Source: B18-G4 sp003648575 | GTDB taxonomy: Bacteria; Bacteroidota; Bacteroidia; Bacteroidales; B18-G4 | DNA: 64,000 nt | Assembly: GCA_029942245.1 (NCBI GenBank) | Contig: JAOZTN010000002.1 | Span: forward strand, 1-64,000 | Direction: 5' to 3' | Part shown: one piece after another, positions 1 through 7,990 of the stretch | Numbering within the stretch: position 1 is the stretch's first letter | Layout of the letters: each line of letters opens with the position of its first letter | Notes under the pieces: generated by a model | What the model was told of the DNA's origin: nothing | What the model saw: only the letters and a program-made list of their open reading frames with translations | Databases searched by the model: none | Program-made: the position numbers and the translations under genes

Positions 1-83
1 TCGTCAGGATGACAATTTTTATCTAAGAACCTGGTAATGTATCTGCCTGTTATAATTACAGAATTTTGAGTGTTGGTTAATTT

Positions 84-118
84 TCGATTTTCGCTCCTTG
101 CTCCTCGATTTTCGTTTT
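84..118. repeat. Degenerate heptamer array upstream of apbE
   Basis: Five consecutive 7-base units keep register: TCGATTT, TCGCTCC, TTGCTCC, TCGATTT, TCGTTTT. This is one of at least eleven such arrays in the window. The flanking 1-83 holds no gene that can be supported. Confidence 0.6.
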
Positions 119-120
119 TC

Positions 121-151
121 CCCGACCCCGGAGGGGGCCAGGGTGTGAGGT
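121..151. repeat. Partial copy of a GC-rich palindromic repeat
   Basis: The stretch around 136-151 (GGCCAGGGTGTGAGGT) matches, with two differences, the reverse complement of the left arm of the palindrome at 1558-1628. It is therefore a half-copy of the same dispersed element, lying just upstream of apbE. Confidence 0.45.
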
Positions 152-188
152 GGATTGATTATACTCTAAATTGTTTATTTTTGAACTC

Positions 189-1187
189 ATGAAAAAACTC
201 CTCCCCCTAATAATCATTGCCCTTTTATTCTCAGCGTGCTCCCCCCGTCCTACCAATCATAAGATCGGCTTCTCGGGCATGGCACAGGGCACCTATTACG
301 CAGTGACATATTTTGATACACTTAACCGGAATTTTCAGCCGGAAATAGATTCCCTCCTGGATGCATTCGACATGTCTGTTTCCATGTGGGTAGAAGGCTC
401 AGTGATCTCACGCATTAACCGAGGGGAGGAGGTTGCATGTGATTCGATCTTTATAAATACCTACTTGCTGGCGCGAAGCGTGGCTGAAGAGAGTATGGGT
501 GAGTTCGATTATACTGTAGGACCCCTTGTGAATGTCTGGGGTTTTGGCTTCGAGGACAGGCGAAAAGTAGACCAGGCCATGGTCGACAGCTTGCTGCCCT
601 TGATCGATTATCGTTACGTGAATCTGGATGGCGACAGGATCATCAAAGAAAAGGAAGGGATCAAGTTCGACTTCAATGCGGTTGCACAGGGCTATTCAGT
701 TGATCTGGTAGGAGAATTCCTGTCAACGAAAGGCATTAAAAACTGCCTGGTCGATATTGGTGGAGAAGTGTTGGCAAAGGGCGAGAAGCCGGGTGTAGGC
801 CCATGGCTTGTAGGGATAGAGAAACCTTCCGAAAATGAATACTCCGATCGTACGCTGGAGGCCACCATCGAATTGAGAGACCGGGCCATGGCAACCTCGG
901 GCAATTACCGGAAGTTTTACGAAGAAGATGGAGTACGCTATTCTCATACCATCGATCCCGAAACAGGATTCCCGGTCAAACATTCCTTGTTAAGCGTATC
1001 GGTAATTGCCGATGATTGCGGGTCTGCAGATGCCTGGGCAACGGCATTTCTGGTCATGGGATTGGAAAAAGGAAAAAAATTCCTGGAAGAAAGAGACGAC
1101 CTGGAAGCCTTTTTTATCTATTCAGGGGAAGAAGGTTTTCTGATGACCTGGGCCACCGAAGGGATGAAGGAATTGCTTCGCAACTAA
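189..1187 (+). CDS. apbE: FAD:protein FMN transferase (ApbE family), lipoprotein
   Basis: Family role: covalently attaches FMN to Thr of flavoproteins such as the NqrB/NqrC and RnfD/RnfG subunits, on the outer face of the inner membrane. The start is set at the ATG at 189 rather than an in-frame TTG at 171, because from 189 the product opens with a lipoprotein signal (MKKLLPLIIIALLFSAC; lipobox FSAC, lipidated Cys17). Visible motifs are an early MAQGTYY segment, SHTIDPETG near residue 250 and ADAWATA near 279, the last two being the conserved ApbE nucleotide and Mg2+ region. About 332 residues is normal for the family. No nqr or rnf genes are in the window. A small Cys-rich membrane protein lies convergently just downstream and may serve the same target complex. 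Confidence 0.93.
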   Translation: MKKLLPLIIIALLFSACSPRPTNHKIGFSGMAQGTYYAVTYFDTLNRNFQPEIDSLLDAFDMSVSMWVEGSVISRINRGEEVACDSIFINTYLLARSVAEESMGEFDYTVGPLVNVWGFGFEDRRKVDQAMVDSLLPLIDYRYVNLDGDRIIKEKEGIKFDFNAVAQGYSVDLVGEFLSTKGIKNCLVDIGGEVLAKGEKPGVGPWLVGIEKPSENEYSDRTLEATIELRDRAMATSGNYRKFYEEDGVRYSHTIDPETGFPVKHSLLSVSVIADDCGSADAWATAFLVMGLEKGKKFLEERDDLEAFFIYSGEEGFLMTWATEGMKELLRN

Positions 1188-1257
1188 TGTTGGATGTTGG
1201 GTGTTGGATGTTGAATTAATTTCAGACTTCAGACTTCAAAGTTCTGAGTTCTGAAAC
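1188..1257. repeat. Heptamer array beginning at the apbE stop codon
   Basis: Ten units in unbroken 7-base register start at the base after the TAA of apbE: TGTTGGA, TGTTGGG, TGTTGGA, TGTTGAA, TTAATTT, CAGACTT, CAGACTT, CAAAGTT, CTGAGTT, CTGAAAC. The unit family changes half way but the phase does not. The array fills the whole gap to the stop of the convergent small gene. Confidence 0.75.
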
Positions 1258-1454
1258 TAGTTGTTCTCACAGATTTCACCACCCTTTTCCGTCCCACAGG
1301 TACATCCAAAACGCTCACCGGTTTCAGGATCTACACTGCTGCATTGTTTTTTGAACTCACCACCTTTTTTGAGGAACATTTTTATGGCGATGCCGCTAAT
1401 GGCGAGTGCCAGTAATACAATTGTAATAAGGAGAATCTTAATGCCTGCAGTCAT
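1257..1454 (-). CDS. Small Cys-rich membrane protein, NqrM-like
   Basis: A 65-residue protein with one N-terminal transmembrane helix (about residues 4-27, TAGIKILLITIVLLALAISG) followed by a short soluble tail with four cysteines: KKQCSS, GCTCG and GEIC. This one-helix plus Cys-tail layout resembles NqrM (DUF539), the small protein that matures the iron centre of the Na+-translocating NADH:quinone reductase. The gene is convergent with apbE, whose product flavinylates the same complex, which supports the idea. Similarity is by architecture and context only, as no alignment was possible. Bacteroidota proteins of this type are often labelled only membrane or secreted protein. The ATG at 1454 is the only reasonable start. 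Confidence 0.65.
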   Translation of the reverse strand: MTAGIKILLITIVLLALAISGIAIKMFLKKGGEFKKQCSSVDPETGERFGCTCGTEKGGEICENN

Positions 1455-1531
1455 GATAATGTTGTTGCTTTTATAGAGTCAACAAAGATATGTAGAAATT
1501 GTTTGGAAACATCTCTAAATAATCCGGAAAA

Positions 1532-1556
1532 GTGTTGAGTGTTGAGTGTTGAGTTT
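1532..1556. repeat. Heptamer array (GTGTTGA)3
   Basis: Three perfect tandem copies of GTGTTGA at 1532-1552 followed by a partial unit. It lies directly left of the palindromic repeat at 1558-1628. Confidence 0.75.
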
Positions 1557-1557
1557 G

Positions 1558-1628
1558 CACCTCACCCCCTGGCCCTCTCTCCTTCAGGAGAGGGGGAAAA
1601 GGGGGCAGGGGGTTAAGGGGGTGAGGTG
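1558..1628. repeat. GC-rich palindromic repeat (REP/MITE-like)
   Basis: Outer arms CACCTCACCCCCT (1558-1570) and AGGGGGTGAGGTG (1616-1628) are a perfect 13-base inverted repeat. An inner hairpin CTCTCC-TTCA-GGAGAG lies at 1577-1592. The element ends 5 bases from the stop codon of the minus-strand methyltransferase and could act in 3' end formation. A partial copy is at 121-151. Confidence 0.7.
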
Positions 1629-1633
1629 TATAA

Positions 1634-2377
1634 TTATAATTTCTTAGCGTAAGCAAGAACAATACCAGTAGCTACAGATGCATTCAGCGACTCCGCTCCA
1701 CCATCAGCTGTTGGAATGGAGACTTTATGGGTGGCATGCCTGAGTACCTCCTGCCGGATACCTTTGGATTCATTTCCGATCACATATATGCCTTTTTCGG
1801 CCTTGGTATCCCAAATCGACTCACCATCCATGACGGTAGCATATACCGGCATCTTCGTGTTTGAAAGGTATGCGTTCAGATCGGTATAGTAAACCTTTAC
1901 CCTGGCAATCGATCCCATGGTGGCTTGTACCACTTTAGGATTGTATGCTTCAACACAGTCGTTGGAGCAAATAATACTCCTTACACCAAACCAATCTGCC
2001 GTACGTATGATGGTTCCAAGATTACCGGGGTCGCGAATGCCGTCAAGCATGACCACCGTCCCGTCTTCTTCGCTGATCTCAGCTACATCCCGCTCCGGGA
2101 TTTTGCAGACTGCCAGCACCTGGTTGGGAGTGCTGAGGTTGCTGATACGTTCCAGCTCTTTTGTACTGATCTGGTTAACTTCAGCCTTCAAATATTCAAA
2201 CTTACCTTTACTGCCTTCTATCCACTCTTCCACCGCATAAACAACTTCTACTTTAATATCGGAAACAGGCAGTTCTCCAACGATCTTCGGCCCCTCGGCT
2301 ATAAACAATCCATGTTCACGCCTGAACTTGATTTGCTTCAAAGACTGGATGTGTTTTATTTGTGCCTTACTTATCAC
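1634..2377 (-). CDS. TrmH/SpoU-family RNA 2'-O-methyltransferase
   Basis: A 247-residue SPOUT methyltransferase that would add a methyl group from S-adenosylmethionine to a ribose 2'-OH of rRNA or tRNA. An N-terminal substrate-binding domain (to about residue 90, LFIAEGPKIV) precedes the catalytic domain with motif 1 DGIRDPGNLGTIIRTADWFG, motif 2 GNESKGI and motif 3 ESLNASVATGI, which form the trefoil knot. It is closer in layout to the RlmB/TsnR group than to tRNA-specific TrmH, but the target nucleotide cannot be read from the sequence. The start is GTG at 2377, and no Shine-Dalgarno is seen. It follows the ChaN-like gene's upstream neighbours in opposite genomic order, with heptamer repeats in between, so it may be transcribed alone. 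Confidence 0.88.
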   Translation of the reverse strand: MISKAQIKHIQSLKQIKFRREHGLFIAEGPKIVGELPVSDIKVEVVYAVEEWIEGSKGKFEYLKAEVNQISTKELERISNLSTPNQVLAVCKIPERDVAEISEEDGTVVMLDGIRDPGNLGTIIRTADWFGVRSIICSNDCVEAYNPKVVQATMGSIARVKVYYTDLNAYLSNTKMPVYATVMDGESIWDTKAEKGIYVIGNESKGIRQEVLRHATHKVSIPTADGGAESLNASVATGIVLAYAKKL

Positions 2378-2381
2378 AGTT

Positions 2382-2444
2382 TTGAGGGTTGAGGGTTGGG
2401 TGTTGAATTAATTTCTAGTATCTAGTATCAAGTATCAAGTCTCC
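2382..2444. repeat. Heptamer array ending 0-2 bases from the chaN stop
   Basis: In plus-strand order the units include GGGTTGA, GGGTTGG, GTGTTGA, ATTAATT, then CTAGTAT, CTAGTAT, CAAGTAT, CAAGTCT (2415-2442). The stop codon of the minus-strand ChaN-like gene follows at 2445. The connector GTTGAATTAATTTC also occurs in the array at 1188-1257. Confidence 0.7.
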
Positions 2445-3314
2445 TTAATGCGTCTTCGTCATACTTTCCGGAATAACCAACATAAAGTCCGCTATGGAGT
2501 CATTTTCCTCTTCGAGGGCATCAAGTGAAGCTTGCTCTACGCTTCCAATGGTCATAATTTTCAAACCCGGACGGTAGGCATTCAGGTACCATACGATGCC
2601 TTCAAAATTATTGCTGTGATAGGTGCCATGATAATGAACGAACACCTGTCCTTCATCCAGGTTCTCCAGGATAAAATATGCCATGCTAGCATCCTTGATG
2701 GCCTGTGCCTTGGGGAAATTATCCGACCCATGACCGCCCATGCCTTCACCCATCTCCAGCATCGCCTGATAACCCGGTAAGGATGGGTCATAAGGAATGG
2801 GCAGTGGAGGGAAGAACATCTTCGCATGATCACCCAGTTCATCCAGACCTTCAAAGCCTTTGCCAAACACAATGGAGGCATATCGCCTTGGAATATTTGT
2901 TGCGATGAATGGAATGCTGTTTTCTTTTGCAAATTCTATAAGAGGCTTATAGTCAGTTTCATAGTTTGGCCACAAACGTGCCTGCGACTCAAAGCTTCGC
3001 GTGCTGATCTCACCATCAATATATTCATCCAATATAAGCTGACCGTCCCTTTCGAACATCTCCGCGCCCAATACGAGTTGATCTCCCTTTTCTTTGAAAA
3101 GATCTGCGGTAAGTTCCAGTTGCAGCCAGTGGCAAATAGGATTGTTATGCAGCTCTCCGAAGAGGACTACATCTGCTTCCACGGCCTGCTTAAACAGCTT
3201 GGCATAGGAAACCTTTTTGCCTTTAATATTATAAATCTGGTATGCTGATTTATCGGCCTTCATCGCCATAAGTGAAAAGGCAATGAGGATAATAGGTATG
3301 ACAAGTTTTTTCAT
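2445..3314 (-). CDS. ChaN-like (Cofac_haem_bdg / Tiki-superfamily) protein, exported
   Basis: A 289-residue protein with an N-terminal signal-like helix (MKKLVIPIILIAFSLMAMKA) and the ChaN-family signature FGELHNN near residue 52, where the Glu and His belong to the conserved metal or haem site. Further family marks are GAEMFERDGQ and HYHGTYHSNN. ChaN of Campylobacter is an iron-regulated haem-binding lipoprotein, while the wider superfamily includes Tiki/TraB metalloproteases, so haem handling or proteolysis are both possible. There is no lipobox Cys, so it is probably periplasmic or secreted. The ATG overlaps the stop codon of the thioesterase gene by 4 bases, indicating translational coupling in the cdd-thioesterase-chaN unit. 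Confidence 0.8.
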   Translation of the reverse strand: MKKLVIPIILIAFSLMAMKADKSAYQIYNIKGKKVSYAKLFKQAVEADVVLFGELHNNPICHWLQLELTADLFKEKGDQLVLGAEMFERDGQLILDEYIDGEISTRSFESQARLWPNYETDYKPLIEFAKENSIPFIATNIPRRYASIVFGKGFEGLDELGDHAKMFFPPLPIPYDPSLPGYQAMLEMGEGMGGHGSDNFPKAQAIKDASMAYFILENLDEGQVFVHYHGTYHSNNFEGIVWYLNAYRPGLKIMTIGSVEQASLDALEEENDSIADFMLVIPESMTKTH

Positions 3315-3706
3315 TTTATCAGGTGTTTATACTTTTTTCTTATATCGTTACCAATAGGTACTGATTGTCCGTATTCATCAATCCTGACGAAGGTGATAGT
3401 GGTAGAACAGACCAGTTCCTCGTTGTGTGCTGAGAAATTAAATCTCCTGGCTTCAAGGATGATGGTGAGGGAAGAGTTCCCCATGCGCGACACTTCTCCG
3501 TAGATGCGGATGTGGTCATTTACCTTCACGGGTTTTTTAAACACAACCTCATCCATTTTGAGCGTGATCATGTTTGGTGTGCAGCAAACAGAAGCAGCAA
3601 AGGTGCCGCCGGCCTCATCGAGCCAGGCCAGCATTTTCCCGCCAAACAAGTTGTTGTAAATGCCTATATCACCGGTTTTGCATATCTGGGAGGAGACGAG
3701 GTTCAT
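3311..3706 (-). CDS. Acyl-CoA thioesterase, hotdog fold (YciA/4HBT-like)
   Basis: A 131-residue hotdog-fold thioesterase, likely hydrolysing acyl-CoA in the cytoplasm. The conserved segment NNLFGGKMLAWLDEAGG (about residues 18-34) is typical of the YciA/BACH group; the Asp is the expected catalytic residue. VVFKKPVKVNDHI matches the following strand region. The start is placed at ATG 3706, one base after the cytidine deaminase stop (TAAGATG), in preference to an in-frame start at 3736 that would overlap that gene by 29 bases and add a charged, non-conserved tail. The 3' end overlaps the ChaN-like gene by 4 bases. Confidence 0.85.
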   Translation of the reverse strand: MNLVSSQICKTGDIGIYNNLFGGKMLAWLDEAGGTFAASVCCTPNMITLKMDEVVFKKPVKVNDHIRIYGEVSRMGNSSLTIILEARRFNFSAHNEELVCSTTITFVRIDEYGQSVPIGNDIRKKYKHLIK

Positions 3707-3707
3707 C

Positions 3708-4073
3708 TTATTTCTTTCTTTTGAGTTCTTCCGCATGGAACATCAGGGGAAGCAAGGCTTCTATGGAATCGACAGCCAGGACAGGGCCTGTTTCTCCTTT
3801 CATGACAACCCGGATCGGGCTTTTCTGTTGTATCTCATATTCGGCCATTACCTGCCGNNNNNNNNNNNNNNNNNNNNNNNNNNNNNNNNNNNNNNNNNNN
3901 NNNNNNNNNNNNNNNNNNNNNNNNNNNNNNNNNNNNNNNNNNNNNNNNNNNNNNNNNGCATAGGCATCTTTCAATGATGACTCTGCCAGTTCCATCAGAT
4001 TCATATCAGCCTGACCGAGATCCGGCATAGAATCATATTCTTCAATGGTGATGCGAATGTCTTTTTTGACCAT
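3708..4073 (-). CDS. cdd: Cytidine deaminase, interrupted by an assembly gap
   Basis: Zinc-dependent cytidine/deoxycytidine deaminase of pyrimidine salvage, recognised from both ends: the N-terminus (TIEEYDSMPDLGQADMNLME) and the C-terminus starting RQVMAEYE, the residues that follow the second zinc-binding motif PCxxC. The centre is replaced by 100 N (3858-3957), which removes both catalytic signatures, the (H/C)AE motif and PCxxC. Family members have about 150-160 residues and only about 88 are visible, so the true missing piece is probably longer than 100 bases and the in-frame appearance across the gap is not informative. The stop is one base from the thioesterase ATG. Confidence 0.85.
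   Translation of the reverse strand: MVKKDIRITIEEYDSMPDLGQADMNLMELAESSLKDAYXXXXXXXXXXXXXXXXXXXXXXXXXXXXXXXXXXRQVMAEYEIQQKSPIRVVMKGETGPVLAVDSIEALLPLMFHAEELKRKK
3858..3957. other. Scaffold gap (100 N) inside cdd
   Basis: Exactly 100 N, the usual placeholder for a gap of unknown length. The interrupted gene is most likely intact in the organism. Confidence 0.97.
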
Positions 4074-4124
4074 TAACTTATAATAAACAGTATATTATAC
4101 AGAAAAAGGCAATAAACAGTTACG

Positions 4125-5840
4125 TTAACCTCTGCCCTTGTCTTTTGCCTCTTCGTTTGCCGCTTCTTCCTGAATATAGCTGCCATCAAGTATGGAGTTA
4201 TAAGTAGCAGGATCATCGAGGATCTCTATGGCGCGCATGATCTCAGGATCTCCATGCAGGGAAGTTCTGATCTTTCCCTCCTGAAAATAATACCGTGTAA
4301 CGATCTCGAGCTTGAGCAACTTGCTGATCTCTTCTTTATAGGTGATGAGATCTTCTTCTTTATTGTGCATCATCGCCTCTTTCAATTGCTGATACTGAGT
4401 CTCAAGGACTTCAAACGAACCTTCTGCTTCAGCTGATGCTTTCAGCCTCTTCAGATTTTCTTCACAGGCCGTAACGTAATCATAGTCCTTATCGGAAAGG
4501 AAAGCGATAAAATCCTCATAGGTTTCGTTGGTGATCTTGAAGTCTTCAGGTGTGTCGATCTCAGGATGTTCTCTTACATAAGCTGTTGTAAAATCGAAAA
4601 TGAGAAACTTGGTAAAGAGGCTGCTCAGGATTCGGCTGTATTTCTTTGGTGGGATGCTGATATCAGGTTCGATGCCACCACCATCATACACTGTTCTTCC
4701 ATTGCTGGTTTTAAACTCACTCACCAGTGAATCGGGGATCTTGGTATAGTAGCCATCCTCATCTTTCATCGAGTAATCGATGGCCTGTATACATCTCCCG
4801 GAGGGGATATAATATTTCGCTATGGTGACCTTCATCTGTGAATTATAACTCAGCGGGATCACATTCTGTACCAGCCCTTTTCCGAAAGAACGTTGGCCGA
4901 GAACTACGCCGCGGTCCATGTCCTGTATCGCCCCTGCTACAATCTCTGATGCAGAAGCGCTGTGTGCATTCACGAGCACCACAAGCGGAATCCTCGTATC
5001 GATGCCGGCAAAGCGTGTATGATGTTCCTGATTCCTGTCTTTAAGTCTGCCTTTTGTGCTTACAACCAATTGTCCTTTATCTACGAAAATGTTAGTCACA
5101 TTTACGGCTTCGTTCAACAAACCCCCGCCATTGTTCCTTAGGTCGAGGATCAAACCTTTCACCTCATCATGCTTGGCCTGCAGGTCGAGATAGGCATCTT
5201 TAACCTGTACCCCGGCATTTTGTGTAAAACCGGTAAGCTTGATATATCCAACACCATTGGCGAGCATTCCATAAAACGGGATGTCTTTGATGGTAATATT
5301 TTCACGTGTGATCTCAATCTCCAGGGGCTTATCCTCGCCATCTCTTTCAACAACAAGGGAGATACTGGTGCCAGGCTGCCCTTTAAGAAATTTGCTGACT
5401 TCATCGGAAGGCTTGTCTACCATGTCCTCCCCATTGATGCTCAATACCCTGTCGCCGGCTTTCAGGCCCGATTTATGGGCGGGAGATCCTTCGTAAGGCT
5501 CTGAGATAACAACATACTCACCATTTTTATGGATGAGTGACCCGATCCCACCATATTGGCCGGTAGTGATCATGCGGTAATCCTCGATCTGGGATTCAGG
5601 GATATAAACGGTATATGGGTCCAGGGTGCTGAGCATCGACTCTATGCCCCCAACCATCAGTTCACCCGGGTTGATCTCATCTACATAATTCTTATTCAAC
5701 TCATTATACATGGAAATGAAGATTTCCAGGTTTTTGGAAATCTCGAAATTGTTTTCATTCTGTGCCCTGCCGGTCAGGGATATACTGAAAATGAAGATGA
5801 TGGCGATCAGGATCGATCGTACATTTTGTTTATGGGTCAT
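4125..5840 (-). CDS. S41 family C-terminal processing protease with PDZ domain
   Basis: A 571-residue exported serine protease of the CtpA/Prc type. Signal peptide about 1-27 (ending TGRAQ); PDZ domain about 95-180 (GLKAGDRVLSINGEDM); S41 catalytic domain about 190-375. The nucleophile is the second Ser of NAHSASASEI (about 293), and the general-base Lys lies in RSFGKGLVQ (about 320). A roughly 150-residue alpha-helical C-terminal extension follows, common in Bacteroidota members. Likely acts in the periplasm on the C-termini of envelope proteins. Its ATG overlaps the rnpA stop by 4 bases (ATGA), and cdd follows after 51 bases. Confidence 0.93.
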   Translation of the reverse strand: MTHKQNVRSILIAIIFIFSISLTGRAQNENNFEISKNLEIFISMYNELNKNYVDEINPGELMVGGIESMLSTLDPYTVYIPESQIEDYRMITTGQYGGIGSLIHKNGEYVVISEPYEGSPAHKSGLKAGDRVLSINGEDMVDKPSDEVSKFLKGQPGTSISLVVERDGEDKPLEIEITRENITIKDIPFYGMLANGVGYIKLTGFTQNAGVQVKDAYLDLQAKHDEVKGLILDLRNNGGGLLNEAVNVTNIFVDKGQLVVSTKGRLKDRNQEHHTRFAGIDTRIPLVVLVNAHSASASEIVAGAIQDMDRGVVLGQRSFGKGLVQNVIPLSYNSQMKVTIAKYYIPSGRCIQAIDYSMKDEDGYYTKIPDSLVSEFKTSNGRTVYDGGGIEPDISIPPKKYSRILSSLFTKFLIFDFTTAYVREHPEIDTPEDFKITNETYEDFIAFLSDKDYDYVTACEENLKRLKASAEAEGSFEVLETQYQQLKEAMMHNKEEDLITYKEEISKLLKLEIVTRYYFQEGKIRTSLHGDPEIMRAIEILDDPATYNSILDGSYIQEEAANEEAKDKGRG

Positions 5841-6253
5841 GATGTAGGATTATTTTGATGTAAATGGAGTTCTAACTCTGAAATCAAACGATTTAAGAGC
5901 TTGATTATTTTCTTTTCAACCTCAGAATATACTTCCGCCTCTTTTGCTATATAAATAATAGAAAAATCGCATTGTACACCCTTCTCTTCCAGGAATTCAT
6001 AAAGGATGTATTTATTTATGCGATATGCTTCTCTGATCAGGCGTTTCATATGGTTTCTTTCAGAAGCTTTTCTGAAGTGCTTTTTAGAAACGCTGATGAG
6101 CACACGGGCAGGGTAGCGGCCATTGTCTTTCCTCAACTGCCAGTTCACCTTAAAAGGGTGTACAAGGAAATTTCTCGCCGAAGAAAAAAGAGTTTTGATC
6201 ACCCGATTGCTCTTCAGACGTTCTTCCTTTCTGTATATGTGCTTTACTCGCAT
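5837..6253 (-). CDS. rnpA: Ribonuclease P protein component
   Basis: Basic 138-residue protein subunit of RNase P, which helps the catalytic RNA cleave 5' leaders from pre-tRNA. The family signature is clear: ASERNHMKRLIREAYR (about residues 62-77), the RNR motif that contacts the RNA. PFKVNWQLRK and RVLISVSKKHFRKA are the central strands. rpmH is not adjacent, unlike in many bacteria; here rnpA sits between hemD and the S41 protease with a 4-base overlap into the latter. The C-terminus is slightly extended (HLHQNNPTS) compared with the usual 115-125 residues. Confidence 0.93.
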   Translation of the reverse strand: MRVKHIYRKEERLKSNRVIKTLFSSARNFLVHPFKVNWQLRKDNGRYPARVLISVSKKHFRKASERNHMKRLIREAYRINKYILYEFLEEKGVQCDFSIIYIAKEAEVYSEVEKKIIKLLNRLISELELHLHQNNPTS

Positions 6254-6331
6254 TCTTTTACATTTGGCGGCACAAAAAAAGGGATAAACGTATTTACCCC
6301 CTTTGATTCCTTAATACTATGTAAACTACGT

Positions 6332-7084
6332 TTACTTCTTTTTGTTCATTTTCTGAATATATTGCTCAATGGCCATAGTCATTGATGGCGCCGTTTTGGT
6401 GGGAGCTGATATATTCAGTTTCAAGCCTGCATCATCAACAGCTTTGGCTGTAGTAGGGCCAAAAGCAGCGATCAGGGTAGAGTTCTGTTCGAATTTCGGA
6501 AAGTTTTTAATCAATGATTTTACACCTGATGGGCTGAAAAAGATCAGCATGTCATATTCCTTGATGTTGAGGTGTGAAAGATCACTGGCAAGCGTTTTGT
6601 AAAAAACGGCTTTCTGATAATCTATACTCTGATCGTCCAGCTGTTTCGTCATACTGGCCTTATGGATTTCAGAGCATGGCAGCAGATACTTCTCATCTTT
6701 ATGCTTCTTGATGAGTTCCAATAACTGCTCAAAACTCTGTTTACCATGGAATATCTTCCTTTTTCGGTACTGCACATATTTCTGCAGATAGAATGCTGTC
6801 GATTCTGAAATACAGAAATACTTCATGGTATCAGGAATTTCTATCCTCAGTTCTTTGGCCAGACGAAAGAAATGATCCACTGCATTCCTACTGGTAAAAA
6901 TAATAGCTGTAAAATCGAGTAGCTGAATCCGGTTTTGCCTGAACTCTTTAGAACAAATGCCTTCTATTTTGATGAACTTGTTGAAATCGATGTTAAGACT
7001 ATGGTTCCTGGCAAGTTCCCCGTAAGGAGACTTTTCCAGATCTGCTGGCTCTGGTTGAGATACAAGAATGTTTTTAATCTTCAC
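6332..7084 (-). CDS. hemD: Uroporphyrinogen-III synthase
   Basis: A 250-residue HemD-family protein, which cyclises hydroxymethylbilane to uroporphyrinogen III in tetrapyrrole synthesis. Recognisable family segments are IIFTSRNAVDHFF (about 62-74), the linker, and the second lobe MLIFFSPSGVKSLI followed by IAAFGPTTAKAV. Sequence conservation in this family is low, so the call rests on these Ser/Thr-rich turns, on the length, and on the DUF4271-hemD-rnpA neighbourhood. The start is GTG at 7084. No other haem genes are present. Confidence 0.85.
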   Translation of the reverse strand: MKIKNILVSQPEPADLEKSPYGELARNHSLNIDFNKFIKIEGICSKEFRQNRIQLLDFTAIIFTSRNAVDHFFRLAKELRIEIPDTMKYFCISESTAFYLQKYVQYRKRKIFHGKQSFEQLLELIKKHKDEKYLLPCSEIHKASMTKQLDDQSIDYQKAVFYKTLASDLSHLNIKEYDMLIFFSPSGVKSLIKNFPKFEQNSTLIAAFGPTTAKAVDDAGLKLNISAPTKTAPSMTMAIEQYIQKMNKKK

Positions 7085-7144
7085 TTTAGCACCTTTTTAG
7101 TAAAACAAATGATACTTTCTATTACCTGTCTATTCCTATATCTT

Positions 7145-7927
7145 TTATAGGATCATGTTTCGAATCAATATTTTAGCCAGAACGATCAATGGTAAAATTT
7201 CGAGGGTGCAAAGATACAAAAATAAATGAAATACGGAAAAATTTATGACCGTAAATCCTATAGTAGCTTCACGCAATAACCTGTAGGTATAAATAAATGC
7301 GATTACTAGAAGGCTGATATAGAAGAAGATATTAGCCTGAGCAAAAGCCATACAGGCTACGAGAGGAAGCAATACGATGCCGGCGAAGAGATTGAAGAGA
7401 TACATATTGGCAAGTAACTCCCGGGAGTTTTCACCGGTGTTAAAAAGAAGAGATAAAATTTTTGAAAGGATCACTTTCATAAGCCAGAATCCCAGGAAAA
7501 AGCCAAGTATGGATAAATAGAGCATCCCTTCCGGCAGCAAAAATTCTACTTCTGATACTATGGGTATGGAAAGGTAAACGAAGAGCGATATCACCGCCAG
7601 GTAGACCACGAACAATACCAATCCTATCCTTTCATTGAAGAGGTTTCCCTCCCTGATGAGCTGGTTGGCGTAATTCTTGGCAAAGGCAGCCCTGAAGATC
7701 ATCTCCAGCCTTCTTCTGAAAAACAATCTTCCCCAGGCCAGGAGGATGAAGGAAAATATCAGTATTCCGGAAACCCAAAAAGGGTGATCATGGACAGGCC
7801 TGCTGTCTATCTGGATCTCGTGTGTATTCATGCCGGCATCGATCAGTGACTGATAGGCTTCCGGAGGATTTTCCCTGACTACGGTATCAGCAGTGATGCT
7901 ATCTGATTGGAATATGGGCATGCGCAT
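7145..7927 (-). CDS. DUF4271 integral membrane protein
   Basis: Roughly 260 residues with a short polar N-terminus and about six or seven transmembrane helices (for example WVSGILIFSFILLAWG, IGLVLFVVYLAVISLFVYL, MLYLSILGFFLGFWLM). It matches the Bacteroidota family DUF4271, whose function is unknown and which typically lies beside hemD. The start is placed at ATG 7927 (MRMPIFQSDS). A TTG at 7951 and an ATG at 7921 are alternatives. hemD follows after 60 bases, suggesting cotranscription. It is divergent from adk. Confidence 0.75.
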   Translation of the reverse strand: MRMPIFQSDSITADTVVRENPPEAYQSLIDAGMNTHEIQIDSRPVHDHPFWVSGILIFSFILLAWGRLFFRRRLEMIFRAAFAKNYANQLIREGNLFNERIGLVLFVVYLAVISLFVYLSIPIVSEVEFLLPEGMLYLSILGFFLGFWLMKVILSKILSLLFNTGENSRELLANMYLFNLFAGIVLLPLVACMAFAQANIFFYISLLVIAFIYTYRLLREATIGFTVINFSVFHLFLYLCTLEILPLIVLAKILIRNMIL

Positions 7928-7982
7928 AGTGATGAACACAAATTTAATCAATAATTGGCTACACTGATAAGGCGGATTTTTA

Positions 7983-7990
7983 TATATTTG
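7983..7990 (+). promoter_or_regulatory. Candidate -7 box for adk
   Basis: TATATTTG matches the Bacteroidota -7 consensus TAnnTTTG, about 70 bases upstream of the adk ATG. No clear -33 TTTG at the expected spacing. Confidence 0.35.

Noticed and set aside
171..188. TTG at 171 as the apbE start
   Set aside because: It would add six residues before a complete lipoprotein signal peptide that begins with ATG at 189.
1925..2392. Open frame antisense to the SpoU methyltransferase (155 codons)
   Set aside because: The methyltransferase motifs are complete on the minus strand, and the plus-strand frame has no start context or recognised family.
3707..3736. Longer thioesterase starting at 3736
   Set aside because: It would overlap cdd by 29 bases; the ATG one base after the cdd stop gives the normal family start.
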